Part shown: positions 43,630-53,153 of the stretch, piece by piece
How positions within the stretch are numbered: the first letter of the stretch is position 1
Layout: every line of letters begins with the position of its first letter
Assembly: GCA_022180725.1 (NCBI GenBank)
Contig: BQMO01000005.1
Span: 62,001 to 126,000 of the forward strand
Reading direction: 5' to 3'
Origin: Phycisphaerae bacterium
Lineage (GTDB): Bacteria; Planctomycetota; Phycisphaerae; Phycisphaerales; UBA1924
DNA: 64,000 bases
Program-made: the position numbers and the translations under genes
Notes under the pieces: model-generated
What the model saw: only the letters and a program-made list of their open reading frames with translations
Databases searched by the model: none
What the model was told of the DNA's origin: nothing

Positions 43630-45429
43630 CTACGGCACCGGCCCGGCCGCGGCGCGCGCCAGCAGGCGCGCGGGCGATTCGGCACGTGCTTTCCGGGCGG
43701 CCTCGCGCCAGACATCGCGCAGGGTGTGCTCGAAGTTCCGCACGAACGCTTCGGTGTCGCACAGGGGTGAGGCCGAGAGCCGCGCGGGGAGTTCGGCGCG
43801 TACTCGGGCCAGGGCCGACGGGTCTGCGGCGAGGTCCGCCGCGAGGGTTGCGTACTCGCCCTCGTCGCGGGCGACCCACCCCGGGAAGCCGGCGGCGGTG
43901 AGGAGGCTGGCGCCGACGCGCGAGGCGTGCGTGCGGCCCGCGAGCGTGACGACGGGCACGCCTCGGCTCAACGCTTCGCATGTCGTCGTGGTGCCGCCGT
44001 AGGGGAAGGTGTCGAGCGCGATATCGACATGGGCGTACGCGGCGAGGTGTTCCGCGTGCGTCGGGGTGTACGCGAGGAAGGTCAGGCGTGACAGGTCCAG
44101 CCCGGCGGCGGCGAAGCGGCGCTCGAAGGCGACGCGGCACTTGGGGTCGTTGAAGCCCTTGCCCTTGAGGGCCAGGCGCGACCCCGGCACGCGGCGAAGC
44201 ACGCCGCCCCACAGGGCCAGGGTGGCATCGGTGATCTTCGTCGGGTTGTTGAACGAGCCGAACGTGATCTGGGTAGCACGGCTCTCCGAGCCGTGCCGCC
44301 GGGCCTGCTTCTCCGCGTCGAAGCACAGAAAGCAACCCGGCAACCGAATCAGCCGCTCCGTGGCGAAGGCGTCCGCCCCCGCCGGATCGGTGATCGCGTC
44401 CACCAGGCGATAGTCCACGCCCGGCACGCCGGTGGTGTTGGGGTAGCCCAGGTAGGTCATCTGCACCGGCGCGGCCCGCCAGGCCATCACGCCCACGCGC
44501 GTGTTCCCCGTGATGCCCGCGAGGTCGATGAGGATGTCGATGCGGTCGCGGCGGATGATCTCGACGAGTTGGGCGTCGGTGGTGCTCGCCACGTCGCGCC
44601 AGGAAGGGCACAGTCGGCGAAGGTCCGCCGTGACGGCGTCGTGCTCCAGCCCCGCGTCGTACACGCTGATCGCGAACATGTCGCGGCGGAGGCCCCGCAG
44701 CACCGGCGCGATGAACCGCGCCACGGGGTGCTCGCGCAGATCGGGGGAGAGGAAGCCCACGCGCAGCGGGCGTTCGGGGTCGGCGTCGAAGGACAGCCGC
44801 AGGGCCATGTTCGCCTGGCTGGCGACGAGCCGGCCGTAGGCCTGGTGCTCGGCGAAGACCTCGGCGGACGGGGCGTTGGCGGCGTTGAGCGCGAAGCAGA
44901 CGTGCCCGCGCAGGTCGATATCCTCGGGACGGGCGGCGGCGGCCTTGCGGAACCACTCAACGGCCTGCTCGACGCGGCCCAGCCCCGCCAGGCATGACGC
45001 GTAGATGGACATGACCTCGGGCTGCTCGGGCATGAGGTGCAGCGCCCGCAGGCAGGATTCCATGGCGTCGACGAAGAACCCGCCGCGGTGGAGCATCTTC
45101 GCGCACAGCGCGTGCGCGGGGGCGTGCTCGGGATATGTGCGGGCGGCCTTGGCGAGTTGGGCGAGGCCTTCATCGTGCCTTCCCGAGTCGAAGAGCGCCA
45201 CGCCGTACTCGACCAGGGCGTTGGCGGGGGCGCCCGCGGGGGCCGCGGCGCGCTGGAGGAAGAAGACGGCCTGGGCGGGCTTTCCCTGCTGGGCGAGGGC
45301 GTGCCCCAGCAGGTACGCCGCCGCCGCGTCGTCCTGTTTGCGCGTGACGTACGGCCGAAGCAGCCGCTCGGCCTTGTCGTATTCCCGGGCGATGACCAGA
45401 TCGGTGGCTTGTTCTACGAGGGTTGGCAC
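43630..45429 (-). CDS. TPR / GT41-type O-GlcNAc-transferase-like protein
   Basis: 599 residues. TPR helices fill about residues 1-190 (DDAAAAYLLGHALAQQGKPA; DAMESCLRALHLMPEQPEVM). The rest matches the SPINDLY/OGT catalytic region: VGFLSPDLREHPVARFI, QMTYLGYPNTTGVPGVDYRL, FGSFNNPTKITDATLALW, and DTFPYGGTTTTCEALSRGVP then THASRVGASLL (UDP-sugar binding). Expected to glycosylate proteins at Ser/Thr; acceptor unknown. GTG start, with a GATAGT box (45436-45441) 6 bases upstream. Confidence 0.87.
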   Translation of the reverse strand: MPTLVEQATDLVIAREYDKAERLLRPYVTRKQDDAAAAYLLGHALAQQGKPAQAVFFLQRAAAPAGAPANALVEYGVALFDSGRHDEGLAQLAKAARTYPEHAPAHALCAKMLHRGGFFVDAMESCLRALHLMPEQPEVMSIYASCLAGLGRVEQAVEWFRKAAAARPEDIDLRGHVCFALNAANAPSAEVFAEHQAYGRLVASQANMALRLSFDADPERPLRVGFLSPDLREHPVARFIAPVLRGLRRDMFAISVYDAGLEHDAVTADLRRLCPSWRDVASTTDAQLVEIIRRDRIDILIDLAGITGNTRVGVMAWRAAPVQMTYLGYPNTTGVPGVDYRLVDAITDPAGADAFATERLIRLPGCFLCFDAEKQARRHGSESRATQITFGSFNNPTKITDATLALWGGVLRRVPGSRLALKGKGFNDPKCRVAFERRFAAAGLDLSRLTFLAYTPTHAEHLAAYAHVDIALDTFPYGGTTTTCEALSRGVPVVTLAGRTHASRVGASLLTAAGFPGWVARDEGEYATLAADLAADPSALARVRAELPARLSASPLCDTEAFVRNFEHTLRDVWREAARKARAESPARLLARAAAGPVP

Positions 45430-45504
45430 GCCCCCACTATCGGCCGGGGTACGCGGGAACCGTCAATCCGCCGGGTCGGCAGGCCGCGGGTGGTACCATG
45501 GGCC

Positions 45505-46071
45505 ATGGCCCGAGTCGAGTCAACTACGCACTCATTTCGTGCGGGACACGCCGCGAAGAGTGGCTTTGACGTGCGCTCGGCGGAGCCGGACGACGCGGCG
45601 GCCATGCTCGACTGTGCGCGCGAGGTCTTTCGCACCAGTCCCTACCTGCTCACCAGCCCCGACGAGTTCACGCTGACCGAAGAACAGGAGCGGGAGTTCA
45701 TCGCGGGGATGTTGTCGCACCCGCGGCAGCTGCTGCTGGTGGCCGTGTCGGGCGAACGCGTCGTCGGTATTCTCGACCTGCGGCAGACGATCCCGCGGCG
45801 GAAGGCGCGGCATCGCGTGCTGCTGGGCATGAGCGTGCGCGAGGCGTATCGCGGCGCGGGTGTGGGCACGGCGTTGATGGAGCGTGCCCTCGGCTGGGCC
45901 AAGGCCCACCCGGACCTCGCGCTGGTCACGCTCGAGGTGTACGCCGAGAACGTCCGGGCCGTGGCGCTGTACCGGCGCTTCGGGTTTGTCGAGAAGGGCA
46001 CGCTGCCGGGGGGGCTGATCCACGACGACGGTTCGGCGTGGGACCAGGTCGAGATGTTCCTGCGGGTGTGA
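45505..46071 (+). CDS. GNAT family N-acetyltransferase
   Basis: 188 residues. GNAT core: DVRSAEPDDAAAMLDCAREV (motif C), LLGMSVREAYRGAGVGTALM (motif A, acetyl-CoA pyrophosphate loop RGAGVG), and VTLEVYAENVRAVALYRRFGFVEKG (motif B). Looks like a RimI/YobR-type ribosomal-protein or small-molecule acetyltransferase; substrate unknown. ATG 45505 lies 5 bases after TACCAT (45494-45499); a second ATG at 45498 is out of frame. Confidence 0.87.
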   Translation: MARVESTTHSFRAGHAAKSGFDVRSAEPDDAAAMLDCAREVFRTSPYLLTSPDEFTLTEEQEREFIAGMLSHPRQLLLVAVSGERVVGILDLRQTIPRRKARHRVLLGMSVREAYRGAGVGTALMERALGWAKAHPDLALVTLEVYAENVRAVALYRRFGFVEKGTLPGGLIHDDGSAWDQVEMFLRV

Positions 46072-46117
46072 GCGTGCCCGCCGGAACGCGGTGGGCCGCC
46101 CGATCCGCCCGGACACC

Positions 46118-46639
46118 TCAGCGGTTGAAAGTATTGAGGTACGTCCGCCACGGGCCGACCTCGTCCCGATACCGCCACGCCAGCGCCAGGCACGCCTGCC
46201 GAACGTGGTGCAGGTCGTGGGCGGCCCACGTCGCGAGCAACTGGCCGAGCGTCACCTCGCCCAAGGCCGGGTGCAGGCCTCGCAGCGCCAACTGCGCAGG
46301 CGTGAGTTTCAGCCCTCGAAGGTCGCGAAGGTTCGCCGCACGGATCGACGCGAACCCGTCGAGCAGTTCGGCCAGCGCCATGCCCTCGTCAGGCCGGATT
46401 GTCGCGTTGTGCGGGAACGGATCGAAGGCGCGGCCGGTGCCGTGATCGAGAATCCGCCGCACGCGGGGCATCCAGTCGGTTTCCTCGCCGACGATCAGGT
46501 GCCCCACCACCTCGTACGCCGACCATGTCCCGTCGCCGTAGTTGCCGCGCACCGCGTCCTGTGGCAGCCCCGCAAGCAGCACACGCAGCACGCCGGGCGT
46601 TCGTTCGAGCGTGGCGATGATGTCGTCAAGCGCGCGCAT
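46118..46639 (-). CDS. DinB family protein
   Basis: 173 residues, four-helix-bundle DinB/YfiT type: WSAYEVVGHLIVGEETDWMP (first metal His) and TWAAHDLHHVRQACLALAWR (HxxxH-like second and third His). Such proteins are metal-dependent thiol or hydrolase enzymes with few known substrates. It overlaps the end of the upstream membrane-protein gene by 14 bases and is last in a minus-strand operon. Confidence 0.8.
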   Translation of the reverse strand: MRALDDIIATLERTPGVLRVLLAGLPQDAVRGNYGDGTWSAYEVVGHLIVGEETDWMPRVRRILDHGTGRAFDPFPHNATIRPDEGMALAELLDGFASIRAANLRDLRGLKLTPAQLALRGLHPALGEVTLGQLLATWAAHDLHHVRQACLALAWRYRDEVGPWRTYLNTFNR

Positions 46640-47288
46640 CGTGACTCCCCGGTCCGGATGACGTCGGTCTGGGCTGCCCGGCCTCGGACTGTCCAGGTTT
46701 GGGTGGCACAGGCGTCTCGCCTGTGCGCTCGTGCGTCCACCGCTTCGCGTGCACGTACACCAGCACGTGCGTGCACAGGATCACCGGCACGACAAACGTC
46801 GGCAGGAGCGCCAGGGGCAACTCCGTCATCGGGCGCATCGACTCCGGCGCAGTGAACATCAGCCGTGCCGCCCCCGCAATCACGAACAGCATGTCGATAA
46901 CGCCCAGCGTGTTCCAGATGAGCAGCGGCACGCGCCGACGGTGCAGGCCCGTCGCGAGCAGCACGATCGCCAGCACGGCCACCGCGATGTCGCCGTACCC
47001 CGCGAGCCGCGCCCACGCCGGATCGAGCCGCCCCTCCGATGCCATCCACAGGAAGTAGACGCCAACGAATCGCGTCATGTGAAACGCCACCGGCCACGCT
47101 GGGCCGAGCCGTTGCACGGAGTCGCGCACCGCGGGCACAAGGAACGATGCGAGCGTCGCCGCGCTGGCGAGCGTGAGAATCGTCGCCGGCACGCCCGGAC
47201 CGAGCAGCCGCTCGACCAGGCCCGCGGCGCTCGCGGCCAGCGCCGCGAGCAGCCACGCGCCGAGAATGCTCAGCAACACCCGATCCAT
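46626..47288 (-). CDS. Integral membrane protein of unknown function
   Basis: 220 residues with about six hydrophobic helices (VLLSILGAWLLAALAASAAG; TILTLASAATLASFLVPAV; YGDIAVAVLAIVLLATGL; ALLPTFVVPVILCTHVLVYV). No named family recognised. Its C-terminal tail HERTGETPVPPKPGQ is encoded by a palindromic repeat (46708-46728), suggesting the original 3' end was replaced by a repeat insertion. 4 bases behind purB; overlaps dinB-like gene. Confidence 0.7.
   Translation of the reverse strand: MDRVLLSILGAWLLAALAASAAGLVERLLGPGVPATILTLASAATLASFLVPAVRDSVQRLGPAWPVAFHMTRFVGVYFLWMASEGRLDPAWARLAGYGDIAVAVLAIVLLATGLHRRRVPLLIWNTLGVIDMLFVIAGAARLMFTAPESMRPMTELPLALLPTFVVPVILCTHVLVYVHAKRWTHERTGETPVPPKPGQSEAGQPRPTSSGPGSHDARA
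46708..46728. repeat. Palindromic repeat GCACAGGC-N5-GCCTGTGC within a coding region
   Basis: Perfect 8-base arms (46708-46715, 46721-46728) with a 5-base loop, inside the 3' end of the membrane protein gene, where it reads TGETPVPP. From memory, GGCACAGGCGTCTCGCCTGT-type repeats recur between genes in planctomycetes; only one copy is in this window. Confidence 0.6.
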
Positions 47289-47292
47289 GCGT

Positions 47293-48840
47293 CTACACCC
47301 GCGGCCCGCTCTCGCCGAGTTTCGCGATCGCCTCGCCGTACTGCGCCCGCAGCGGTTCCACGACTTCTTTGATGAACCGCTCGGTCTGCTCGACGCTCCG
47401 CCCGATGTACTTCATCGGGTCCATGAGGCCGTTCCAGTCGAGTTCCGCCGCGAGCCCGCCGCCGCGGGCCTTGCTCCAGAACGCCTTGTCCTTCTGCAGC
47501 CGTTCTAAGAGGTCGTTGTCCAACCCCTCCTGCTTCACGCGCATGCCCGCGGCCTGCGCGTGCACGCGGATCAACTCGTGATAATGCTGCCGGTCGCCGC
47601 CGAGTTTCACGCACTCCATGAGGATGTTCTCGGTGGCCATGAAGGGCAACTCGGCCATGAGGTTCCGCCGCACCATCGCCTCGTGGACAATGAGCCCGCT
47701 CGCCACGTTGTGCATGAGGTCGAGCGCGCCGTCGAGCGCGAGGAAGGCCTCGGGGAGCGAAAGCCGCCGGTTGCTGCTGTCGTCGAGCGTGCGCTCCAGC
47801 CACTGCGTCGCGGCCGTGTCGTAGGCGTTGCCGACGAGGTTCATGACGAAGCGCGTGAGCCCGCCGATGCGTTCGCAGCGCATCGGGTTGCGCTTGTAGG
47901 GCATGGCCGAGGAGCCGATCTGTTTGTCCTCGAAGGGTTCGTCGAGTTCCTTGCGGTTGGAGAGGAGGCGGATGTCGGTGGCAATCTTGTGAAGAACGGC
48001 GGCGACGGCGGCAAGATTCGAGAGGACCACGGCGTCAAAGACGCGGGGATACGTCTGACCGGCGAGCTCAAACGTCAGGGCCGGAATGGGGATTTCGTCC
48101 TTGCTTCCGTCGGGAGACTCCTTCTCCCAATACCCGCGCCGGGGGGCGATGCGAAGCAGAAACGCCTCTTCGATCGCTTCAACCCGATCGGTAGTGGAAT
48201 CGCACAGTTCGAGGAGCGCGGCCTGGGTTCCGGTCGCGCCGCGGAGGCCGCGGTAGCGGCGGCGATCGGTCGCCAACGTCAGAGGCCGCATGGCCGTAAC
48301 AGTGTCGGCGGCCCAACCGCCGAGTCGGCGCGCCACGGTGACCGGCTGTGCCGGTTGAAAGTGTGTGAACCCGAGGGTGGGAATGTTCGGGAGCGATGCC
48401 GCGCGATCCGCGAGCGAGATAATGAGCCGGGCCGCCTTGATGATGACAAGGTCAATCGCCGCGTAGATCACCAGGAGGTCCGCGTTGCACACCACGTCCT
48501 GACTCGTCATCCCTAGATGGACAATCCCCTTCGCCTTCGGGCACGAATCCCCGAGTGCGTGCACGTGCGCCATCACATCGTGCCGCAGGTCGCGCTCGTA
48601 CCTCTCCGCCGCGCGCATCTCGTCGTCGGTGATCCCGCCCGGCCGGTTCACCACCGCACGCAGTTCCTCGACCTGCTCCTTGGAAACCGGCAGCCCCATC
48701 TCGTGCTGCGCCTCGGCCACCGCCAGCCAGATCTTCCGCCACGTGTTGAACTTGTGCCGCGGCGACCACAGCCGCAGCATCTCGGGGCTGGCGTTGCGGC
48801 TGGCCAGCGGGGAGGTGTACGTGTCGTACGGGGAACTCAC
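47293..48840 (-). CDS. purB: Adenylosuccinate lyase
   Basis: 515 residues; cleaves SAICAR and adenylosuccinate in purine synthesis. Fumarase/aspartase-superfamily blocks: GIVHLGMTSQDVVCNADLL, PTLGFTHFQPAQPVTVARR (catalytic His region), and the signature IGSSAMPYKRNPMRCERI with the catalytic Ser. Longer than the ~430-480 of many bacterial PurB, closer to the eukaryote-like form. GTG start 4 bases after the ybaN stop, so second gene of the operon. Confidence 0.93.
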   Translation of the reverse strand: MSSPYDTYTSPLASRNASPEMLRLWSPRHKFNTWRKIWLAVAEAQHEMGLPVSKEQVEELRAVVNRPGGITDDEMRAAERYERDLRHDVMAHVHALGDSCPKAKGIVHLGMTSQDVVCNADLLVIYAAIDLVIIKAARLIISLADRAASLPNIPTLGFTHFQPAQPVTVARRLGGWAADTVTAMRPLTLATDRRRYRGLRGATGTQAALLELCDSTTDRVEAIEEAFLLRIAPRRGYWEKESPDGSKDEIPIPALTFELAGQTYPRVFDAVVLSNLAAVAAVLHKIATDIRLLSNRKELDEPFEDKQIGSSAMPYKRNPMRCERIGGLTRFVMNLVGNAYDTAATQWLERTLDDSSNRRLSLPEAFLALDGALDLMHNVASGLIVHEAMVRRNLMAELPFMATENILMECVKLGGDRQHYHELIRVHAQAAGMRVKQEGLDNDLLERLQKDKAFWSKARGGGLAAELDWNGLMDPMKYIGRSVEQTERFIKEVVEPLRAQYGEAIAKLGESGPRV

Positions 48841-48844
48841 GCGA

Positions 48845-49276
48845 TTACCCCCTCCGCTTCAAGCCCTTGAACTGCACGATCGCGATGGTCCCGACGACCC
48901 CGCTCGCCGCCACGATCGCCGGCACCCACCACGGCACGCCGCGCCAGGCGAGCACCGTGCAACTGATCGCGATCATGATCCACATCATGGCGATGGCCGT
49001 CACCTTGGCCTTGCGGGGCATGGGGACGTCGCCCTCGAGGTACCGCAGGTACGGCCCGAAGAAGCGCGTGCGAATCAGCCGGTCCTCCAGCCATGGACAC
49101 GACCGCGTGAAGAAGTACGACGCGAGAATCAGGAAGATCGTCGTGGGCAGCCCGGGCAGAAACACCCCAGCCGTGCCGAGACCGACGCACAGGAACCCCA
49201 GCACGAGGTACGTCCACCGCCGCACGCGCTCGGCGTGCGAACGAACCAGCCCGGCCTGGGGAGGCAGTGCGGTCAC
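48845..49276 (-). CDS. YbaN family (DUF454) inner-membrane protein
   Basis: 143 residues. DUF454 pattern: YLVLGFLCVGLGTAGVFLPG, LPTTIFLILASYFFTRSCPW, RFFGPYLRYLEG, then two hydrophobic segments. Function unknown. GTG 49276 is favoured because TACCCT (49283-49288) is 6 bases upstream; longer upstream reading lacks protein character. First gene of the ybaN-purB-membrane protein-DinB operon. Confidence 0.82.
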   Translation of the reverse strand: MTALPPQAGLVRSHAERVRRWTYLVLGFLCVGLGTAGVFLPGLPTTIFLILASYFFTRSCPWLEDRLIRTRFFGPYLRYLEGDVPMPRKAKVTAIAMMWIMIAISCTVLAWRGVPWWVPAIVAASGVVGTIAIVQFKGLKRRG

Positions 49277-49397
49277 ACGGCAAGGGTAGGGGAGGAAGTT
49301 CCGAAGTTCCGACGCTCGAAGCACGGGAGCACTGATGACGGAGGGTCGGCACGTGGCCGTCTGTGCATGTGGCCCTATCCCTACACTCTTCCCGCCC

Positions 49398-50063
49398 GTG
49401 CCGAAGCACCCGCCCGCCAACCCACCCCGGGACGACGCCTCCGACGACGCGACCGACCTGCGGATCATCGACGCGATCCGCCGGGGCGACCCGGCCGGAT
49501 GGAACACCCTCATTACGCGGTATCAGGACCGGCTCTTCGCGGTGTGCGTGCGGATGGTGCACAACCGCGACCTGGCCGCGGACCTGACGCAGGACGCCTT
49601 CGTCAAACTCATCCAGGGCCTCCCGAGTTTCGACGGGCGGGCGAAGTTCTCGACGTGGGCCATCCGCGTCACGATGAACGTGTGCCTGTCACGGCTGCGG
49701 TCCGAGAAACTCCGCCGGCACGCCAGCCTTGAGGCCCTGAGCGAGTCCGATGACGGCACCCGATCATCTTCCGGACGCGAAGCCGGATTCGAGCAAGGGC
49801 GGGAACAAAGCACGAGCGACGGCGTCGAACTGCATGAAGACCGGGCGCGCGTTCTGGCCGCCCTTCGGGAACTCGACCCGGACCAACGCTCGGTCATCAT
49901 CCTCAGCGATTGCCACGGCCAGTCGTACGAACAGATTGCCGCGGTGCTGGGGGTGGCGGTGGGAACGGTCAAGAGCCGGCTCTTTCGAGCACGGACAGCC
50001 TTGCGAGACGCGGTCGAAGCCATGTCCAAGTCCCCGCCCGAACGGCGAACGTCGCATCCATGA
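49398..50063 (+). CDS. ECF-type RNA polymerase sigma factor
   Basis: 221 residues from GTG 49398 (TACACT at 49382-49387, 10 bases upstream); an in-frame ATG at 49335, with GGGAG before it, would add 21 residues and cannot be excluded. Region 2: YQDRLFAVCVRMVHNRDLAADLTQDAFVKL and FSTWAIRVTMNVCLSRLR. Region 4: LDPDQRSVIILSDCHGQSYE and VAVGTVKSRLFRARTAL. The next gene overlaps by ATGA and encodes a single-TM partner. Confidence 0.9.
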   Translation: MPKHPPANPPRDDASDDATDLRIIDAIRRGDPAGWNTLITRYQDRLFAVCVRMVHNRDLAADLTQDAFVKLIQGLPSFDGRAKFSTWAIRVTMNVCLSRLRSEKLRRHASLEALSESDDGTRSSSGREAGFEQGREQSTSDGVELHEDRARVLAALRELDPDQRSVIILSDCHGQSYEQIAAVLGVAVGTVKSRLFRARTALRDAVEAMSKSPPERRTSHP

Positions 50064-51184
50064 ACGATCGGCCAACCAACCCCGACCCCCGCAAGCCCCT
50101 CGACGAGGGGCAACTCCTCGACTGGATCGACGGGCGACTGACGGCCGACGAAACGGCGCGGCTTCAGTCCACTTCGGGGCGCGATGGGCTGGCCACGCGC
50201 GTCGCCCAGATGCAGGCCAACGCCCGGGCGCTGCGGTCGCTGCCGATGGAAAAGGCCCCGGCCGGGCTGCGCGAGCGGGTGCTGGCGGCGTTGGAGCGAG
50301 ACGCGCTGGTCGCAATGGAACGGCAGAGCCAGTCCGCCGACGCCCCGCCGATCTCGTTCGCCGACCACGTAGACATTCACCGCGGAACGCCCTGGGCCAG
50401 GCGCGGCCCGGGGTTCGCGCTGGCCGCGGGCATTGTTCTGCTGATGGCCGGCGGGGTCTATTGGAGCACGCTGCTCTTTGACCACACCAAGCCCACGCCC
50501 GGGCACACGCGCGAGAACACATCCACCGTCATCGCAACCGCGCCCACGGCCGAGGTTGGGCCGCTGGCCCTCGCCGAGCCGGCCGACCAGGGCATGGCCC
50601 GATCGGAACTGATCCCGGAAACTTCATCCGTGGCGCGGGCGTTCGTCGGCCCGCCGTTGCCGCCGATGAGCCGCGAGCGGGCGGTGGAGTTGGCGGGCGA
50701 GGGTCGTCTGGCGGTACGGGTGTTTACGAACAACGCGCGCGGGCTTCGGCAGGTCGAGGCGGCCGGTTCGGGCCGGGCCGGGCGCGAGTGGCGGCTGTCC
50801 AAGACCTTGCCCCCCGCCGTCACCTTGGCGCTGGCAACCCCGCCGACGGATGGACTGGTGATGGCCTCGGCAACGGACCCGGCGGCGGCGATGATCGCGC
50901 CGCTCCTGGGGCCCAACGCGGCCTTCGCCATGCCCAGGCCCGACGACCCGCTCCGCCGGGTACGCGGGGCGTACGTACTCGAAGTGCCCGCGGCCGAGTC
51001 CGCCCTTGAACAGGTTGAGCAGGTTTTCGCGCAGTCGCTTCAGGGCCGCGTCGAACTCGAAGAACTCCCCGAGCCGATCGCGCTCACCCCCGCCACCCCG
51101 GAACGCGTGGTGTGGTGGACACAGCCCCCGACCGAGTGGGTGCCGCGCGTGGCGATTCCCGTGATCGTCGAACGCGCGGAATGA
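50060..51184 (+). CDS. Putative membrane anti-sigma factor
   Basis: 374 residues. N-terminal ~70 residues have the look of an anti-sigma helix bundle (EGQLLDWIDGRLTADETARL) but without the zinc-binding HxxxCxxC of ZAS domains. One membrane helix (GFALAAGIVLLMAGGVYWST, about residues 117-136). The outside part is Pro/Ala-rich, no fold recognised. ATG overlaps the sigma stop (ATGA), so the two are made together, as usual for sigma/anti-sigma pairs. The role is inferred from context. Confidence 0.72.
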   Translation: MNDRPTNPDPRKPLDEGQLLDWIDGRLTADETARLQSTSGRDGLATRVAQMQANARALRSLPMEKAPAGLRERVLAALERDALVAMERQSQSADAPPISFADHVDIHRGTPWARRGPGFALAAGIVLLMAGGVYWSTLLFDHTKPTPGHTRENTSTVIATAPTAEVGPLALAEPADQGMARSELIPETSSVARAFVGPPLPPMSRERAVELAGEGRLAVRVFTNNARGLRQVEAAGSGRAGREWRLSKTLPPAVTLALATPPTDGLVMASATDPAAAMIAPLLGPNAAFAMPRPDDPLRRVRGAYVLEVPAAESALEQVEQVFAQSLQGRVELEELPEPIALTPATPERVVWWTQPPTEWVPRVAIPVIVERAE

Positions 51185-51226
51185 CACGCCGCGGCGCGGC
51201 GGGCCGCTCGACCCCTACCGTGGTGC

Positions 51227-52105
51227 ATGCGCATTCTGCTGACGAACGACGACGGCATCCGCGCCCCGGGCCTCGCCGCGATGTACGAGGCCCTCGTCGA
51301 CGCCGCGGGCGCCTTCGGCGGGCCGCTGCGCGTGCGCGATGAGGCCGCCCGCGCCCCGCGCGACGTGGTCTTTCCCATCGCCCCGCTCACCGTGCAGTCG
51401 GCCACCAGTCACGGCGTCACCTTTCATACGCCCCTCATGGTCGAGGAGGAAACCGTGGAACTCGCCGGCGAGGCGAGGATGCACGGGCTGTCCGTCGACG
51501 GGCGCCCCGCCGACTGCGTGAAACTCGCCATCGCCAACCTCTGGCCCGAGCGCTTCGGGGAAGGCTCGCGCCCCGACCTGGTCATCAGCGGGATGAACGA
51601 CGGGGCGAACGTGGGCGTGAACGTGATCTACTCGGGGACGGTGGCGGCGGCGATCGAGGCGGCGTTCCTGGGCGTGCCGAGCATCGCCGTGAGCATGACG
51701 CGCGGGCGGGGCAAGGCCGACTACGCCGTGGGGGCGGCGTGGTGCCGACGGGCCGTCGAGGCCGTGCTGCGTCACGGGCTGCCCAGCCCGCACGAATGCC
51801 TGAGCATCAACGTGCCGCCGACGGACGGGAGCGGGCCGGCGGTGGACGCAGGGCGCGTCCCTCCGATCCGCGTCTGCCCGATGAACACGCACGGGCTGGT
51901 GGACAAGTACGAGCGGCGGGTCAGCCCGATGGGGGCGACGTACTACTGGGCCGCGGGGCACGGGCTGGACTTCCGCGGGACGGAGCGTGATTCGGACGTG
52001 GACCTGCTGCTGCGCGGGTGCATCACGGTGACGCCGCTGAAGTTCGACCTGACGCGCGCGGACACGCTCGAGGCGTGGCGGGCCAAGGCCGACCATCCGG
52101 GCTGA
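51227..52105 (+). CDS. surE: 5'/3'-nucleotidase SurE
   Basis: 292 residues. SurE signatures: MRILLTNDDGIRAPGL with the metal-binding Asp pair, VDGRPADCVKLAI, VISGMNDGANVGVNVIYSGT (Asn and Ser/Gly metal loop), VAAAIEAAFLGVPSIAVS. Removes phosphate from nucleoside monophosphates. TACCGT (51216-51221) is 5 bases before the ATG. Confidence 0.93.
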   Translation: MRILLTNDDGIRAPGLAAMYEALVDAAGAFGGPLRVRDEAARAPRDVVFPIAPLTVQSATSHGVTFHTPLMVEEETVELAGEARMHGLSVDGRPADCVKLAIANLWPERFGEGSRPDLVISGMNDGANVGVNVIYSGTVAAAIEAAFLGVPSIAVSMTRGRGKADYAVGAAWCRRAVEAVLRHGLPSPHECLSINVPPTDGSGPAVDAGRVPPIRVCPMNTHGLVDKYERRVSPMGATYYWAAGHGLDFRGTERDSDVDLLLRGCITVTPLKFDLTRADTLEAWRAKADHPG

Positions 52106-52135
52106 TCTCCGGTGAACGCCCCGGATCGGCCTCGA

Positions 52136-53020
52136 TTACAGAAGGATGTTCGCCGCGTCCTTCGCCTGGGCCGCCACTTGTTGCCGCAGTTCGTTCAAAC
52201 GCTCGGTCGAGATCTTCAGCGTCTCGAGCACCTCGGCGCTCACCTCGGTGGACATCAGGTCCTGGCGGAAGCCGGCGCCTATGTCGGCGGCGAGGCGATC
52301 GGCCACGTAGATGATCGCCGTCAGCGTGCGGTTCTCCGCCGGCAACTGCATCGGCTTGTGGTGGAACCCCGTCACCATCGTGAACGACTTGGGGAACTTC
52401 CACTTCTCGCACAGCGCCGCGCCGAAGTCCTCGTGCGTGGCGCCGAAGATGGCCAGTTCGGCCTCCATGAAGTCCGTCGCGGGCACGCCCTTGCTGTCGG
52501 CCCCCACGCGGCGGAGCACCTCGATCAACTTGTTCCGGTCGGCCTGCATCTCGACCATGATCCCGATGTCGTGGATCAGCCCCGCGAGGAAGGCCTCGTC
52601 GGACAGGCCGAGTTTCATGGCGTTGGCGATGATCTTCGCCGCCGCGGCGGTGGTGTTGCAGTGCGTCCAGAGGTCGCGGGCGGAGAAGGTTGGCGTGAGG
52701 TCGCCCCCGCGGAAGAGTTTGGCGAGGCTCGCCGCGATGGCGATGTTCTTCACCGCGTTGAGGCCCAGCATGACGATGGCGCGGTTGATCGACCCGATCT
52801 GCCCGGGCAGCCCGTAGAACGAGGAGTTCACGACCTTGAGGATGCGCGAGCACAGGGCCGGGTCCATCGAGATGACCTTGTGCAGGTCCTGGGCCGTGCT
52901 CTTGGGGTTCTCCACCAGTTCAACCACCTTCACCGTGATCTCGGGAAGGGTGGCGATGTGGCTGATCTCGCGGATGGCGGCGGCGACGACCTGTTCCCGA
53001 TCTTGCGTGACGGCGCTCAT
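52136..53020 (-). CDS. HDOD-domain signalling protein
   Basis: 294 residues, HDOD domain over about residues 15-220: ISHIATLPEITVKVVELVENP, ISMDPALCSRILKVVNSSFYGLPG, AIVMLGLNAVKNIAIAASLA, and AFLAGLIHDIGIMVEM, keeping the HD pair that the HDOD protein at 6318-7532 has lost. A Shine-Dalgarno GGGAG lies 6 bases before the ATG. Likely a regulator or scaffold; partner unknown. Confidence 0.85.
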   Translation of the reverse strand: MSAVTQDREQVVAAAIREISHIATLPEITVKVVELVENPKSTAQDLHKVISMDPALCSRILKVVNSSFYGLPGQIGSINRAIVMLGLNAVKNIAIAASLAKLFRGGDLTPTFSARDLWTHCNTTAAAAKIIANAMKLGLSDEAFLAGLIHDIGIMVEMQADRNKLIEVLRRVGADSKGVPATDFMEAELAIFGATHEDFGAALCEKWKFPKSFTMVTGFHHKPMQLPAENRTLTAIIYVADRLAADIGAGFRQDLMSTEVSAEVLETLKISTERLNELRQQVAAQAKDAANILL

Positions 53021-53153
53021 GGTGAACTCCCGGCCGGCGCATGCAAGCGCCCGCACGGTCCCCTCATCGACCCGCGCCGCCGCTCACTTTGGCCGATCAT
53101 CGGACTTTGGCGGGTTATCCAGACGTTTCGAGCGATCCGTACGCCGAACAGCG

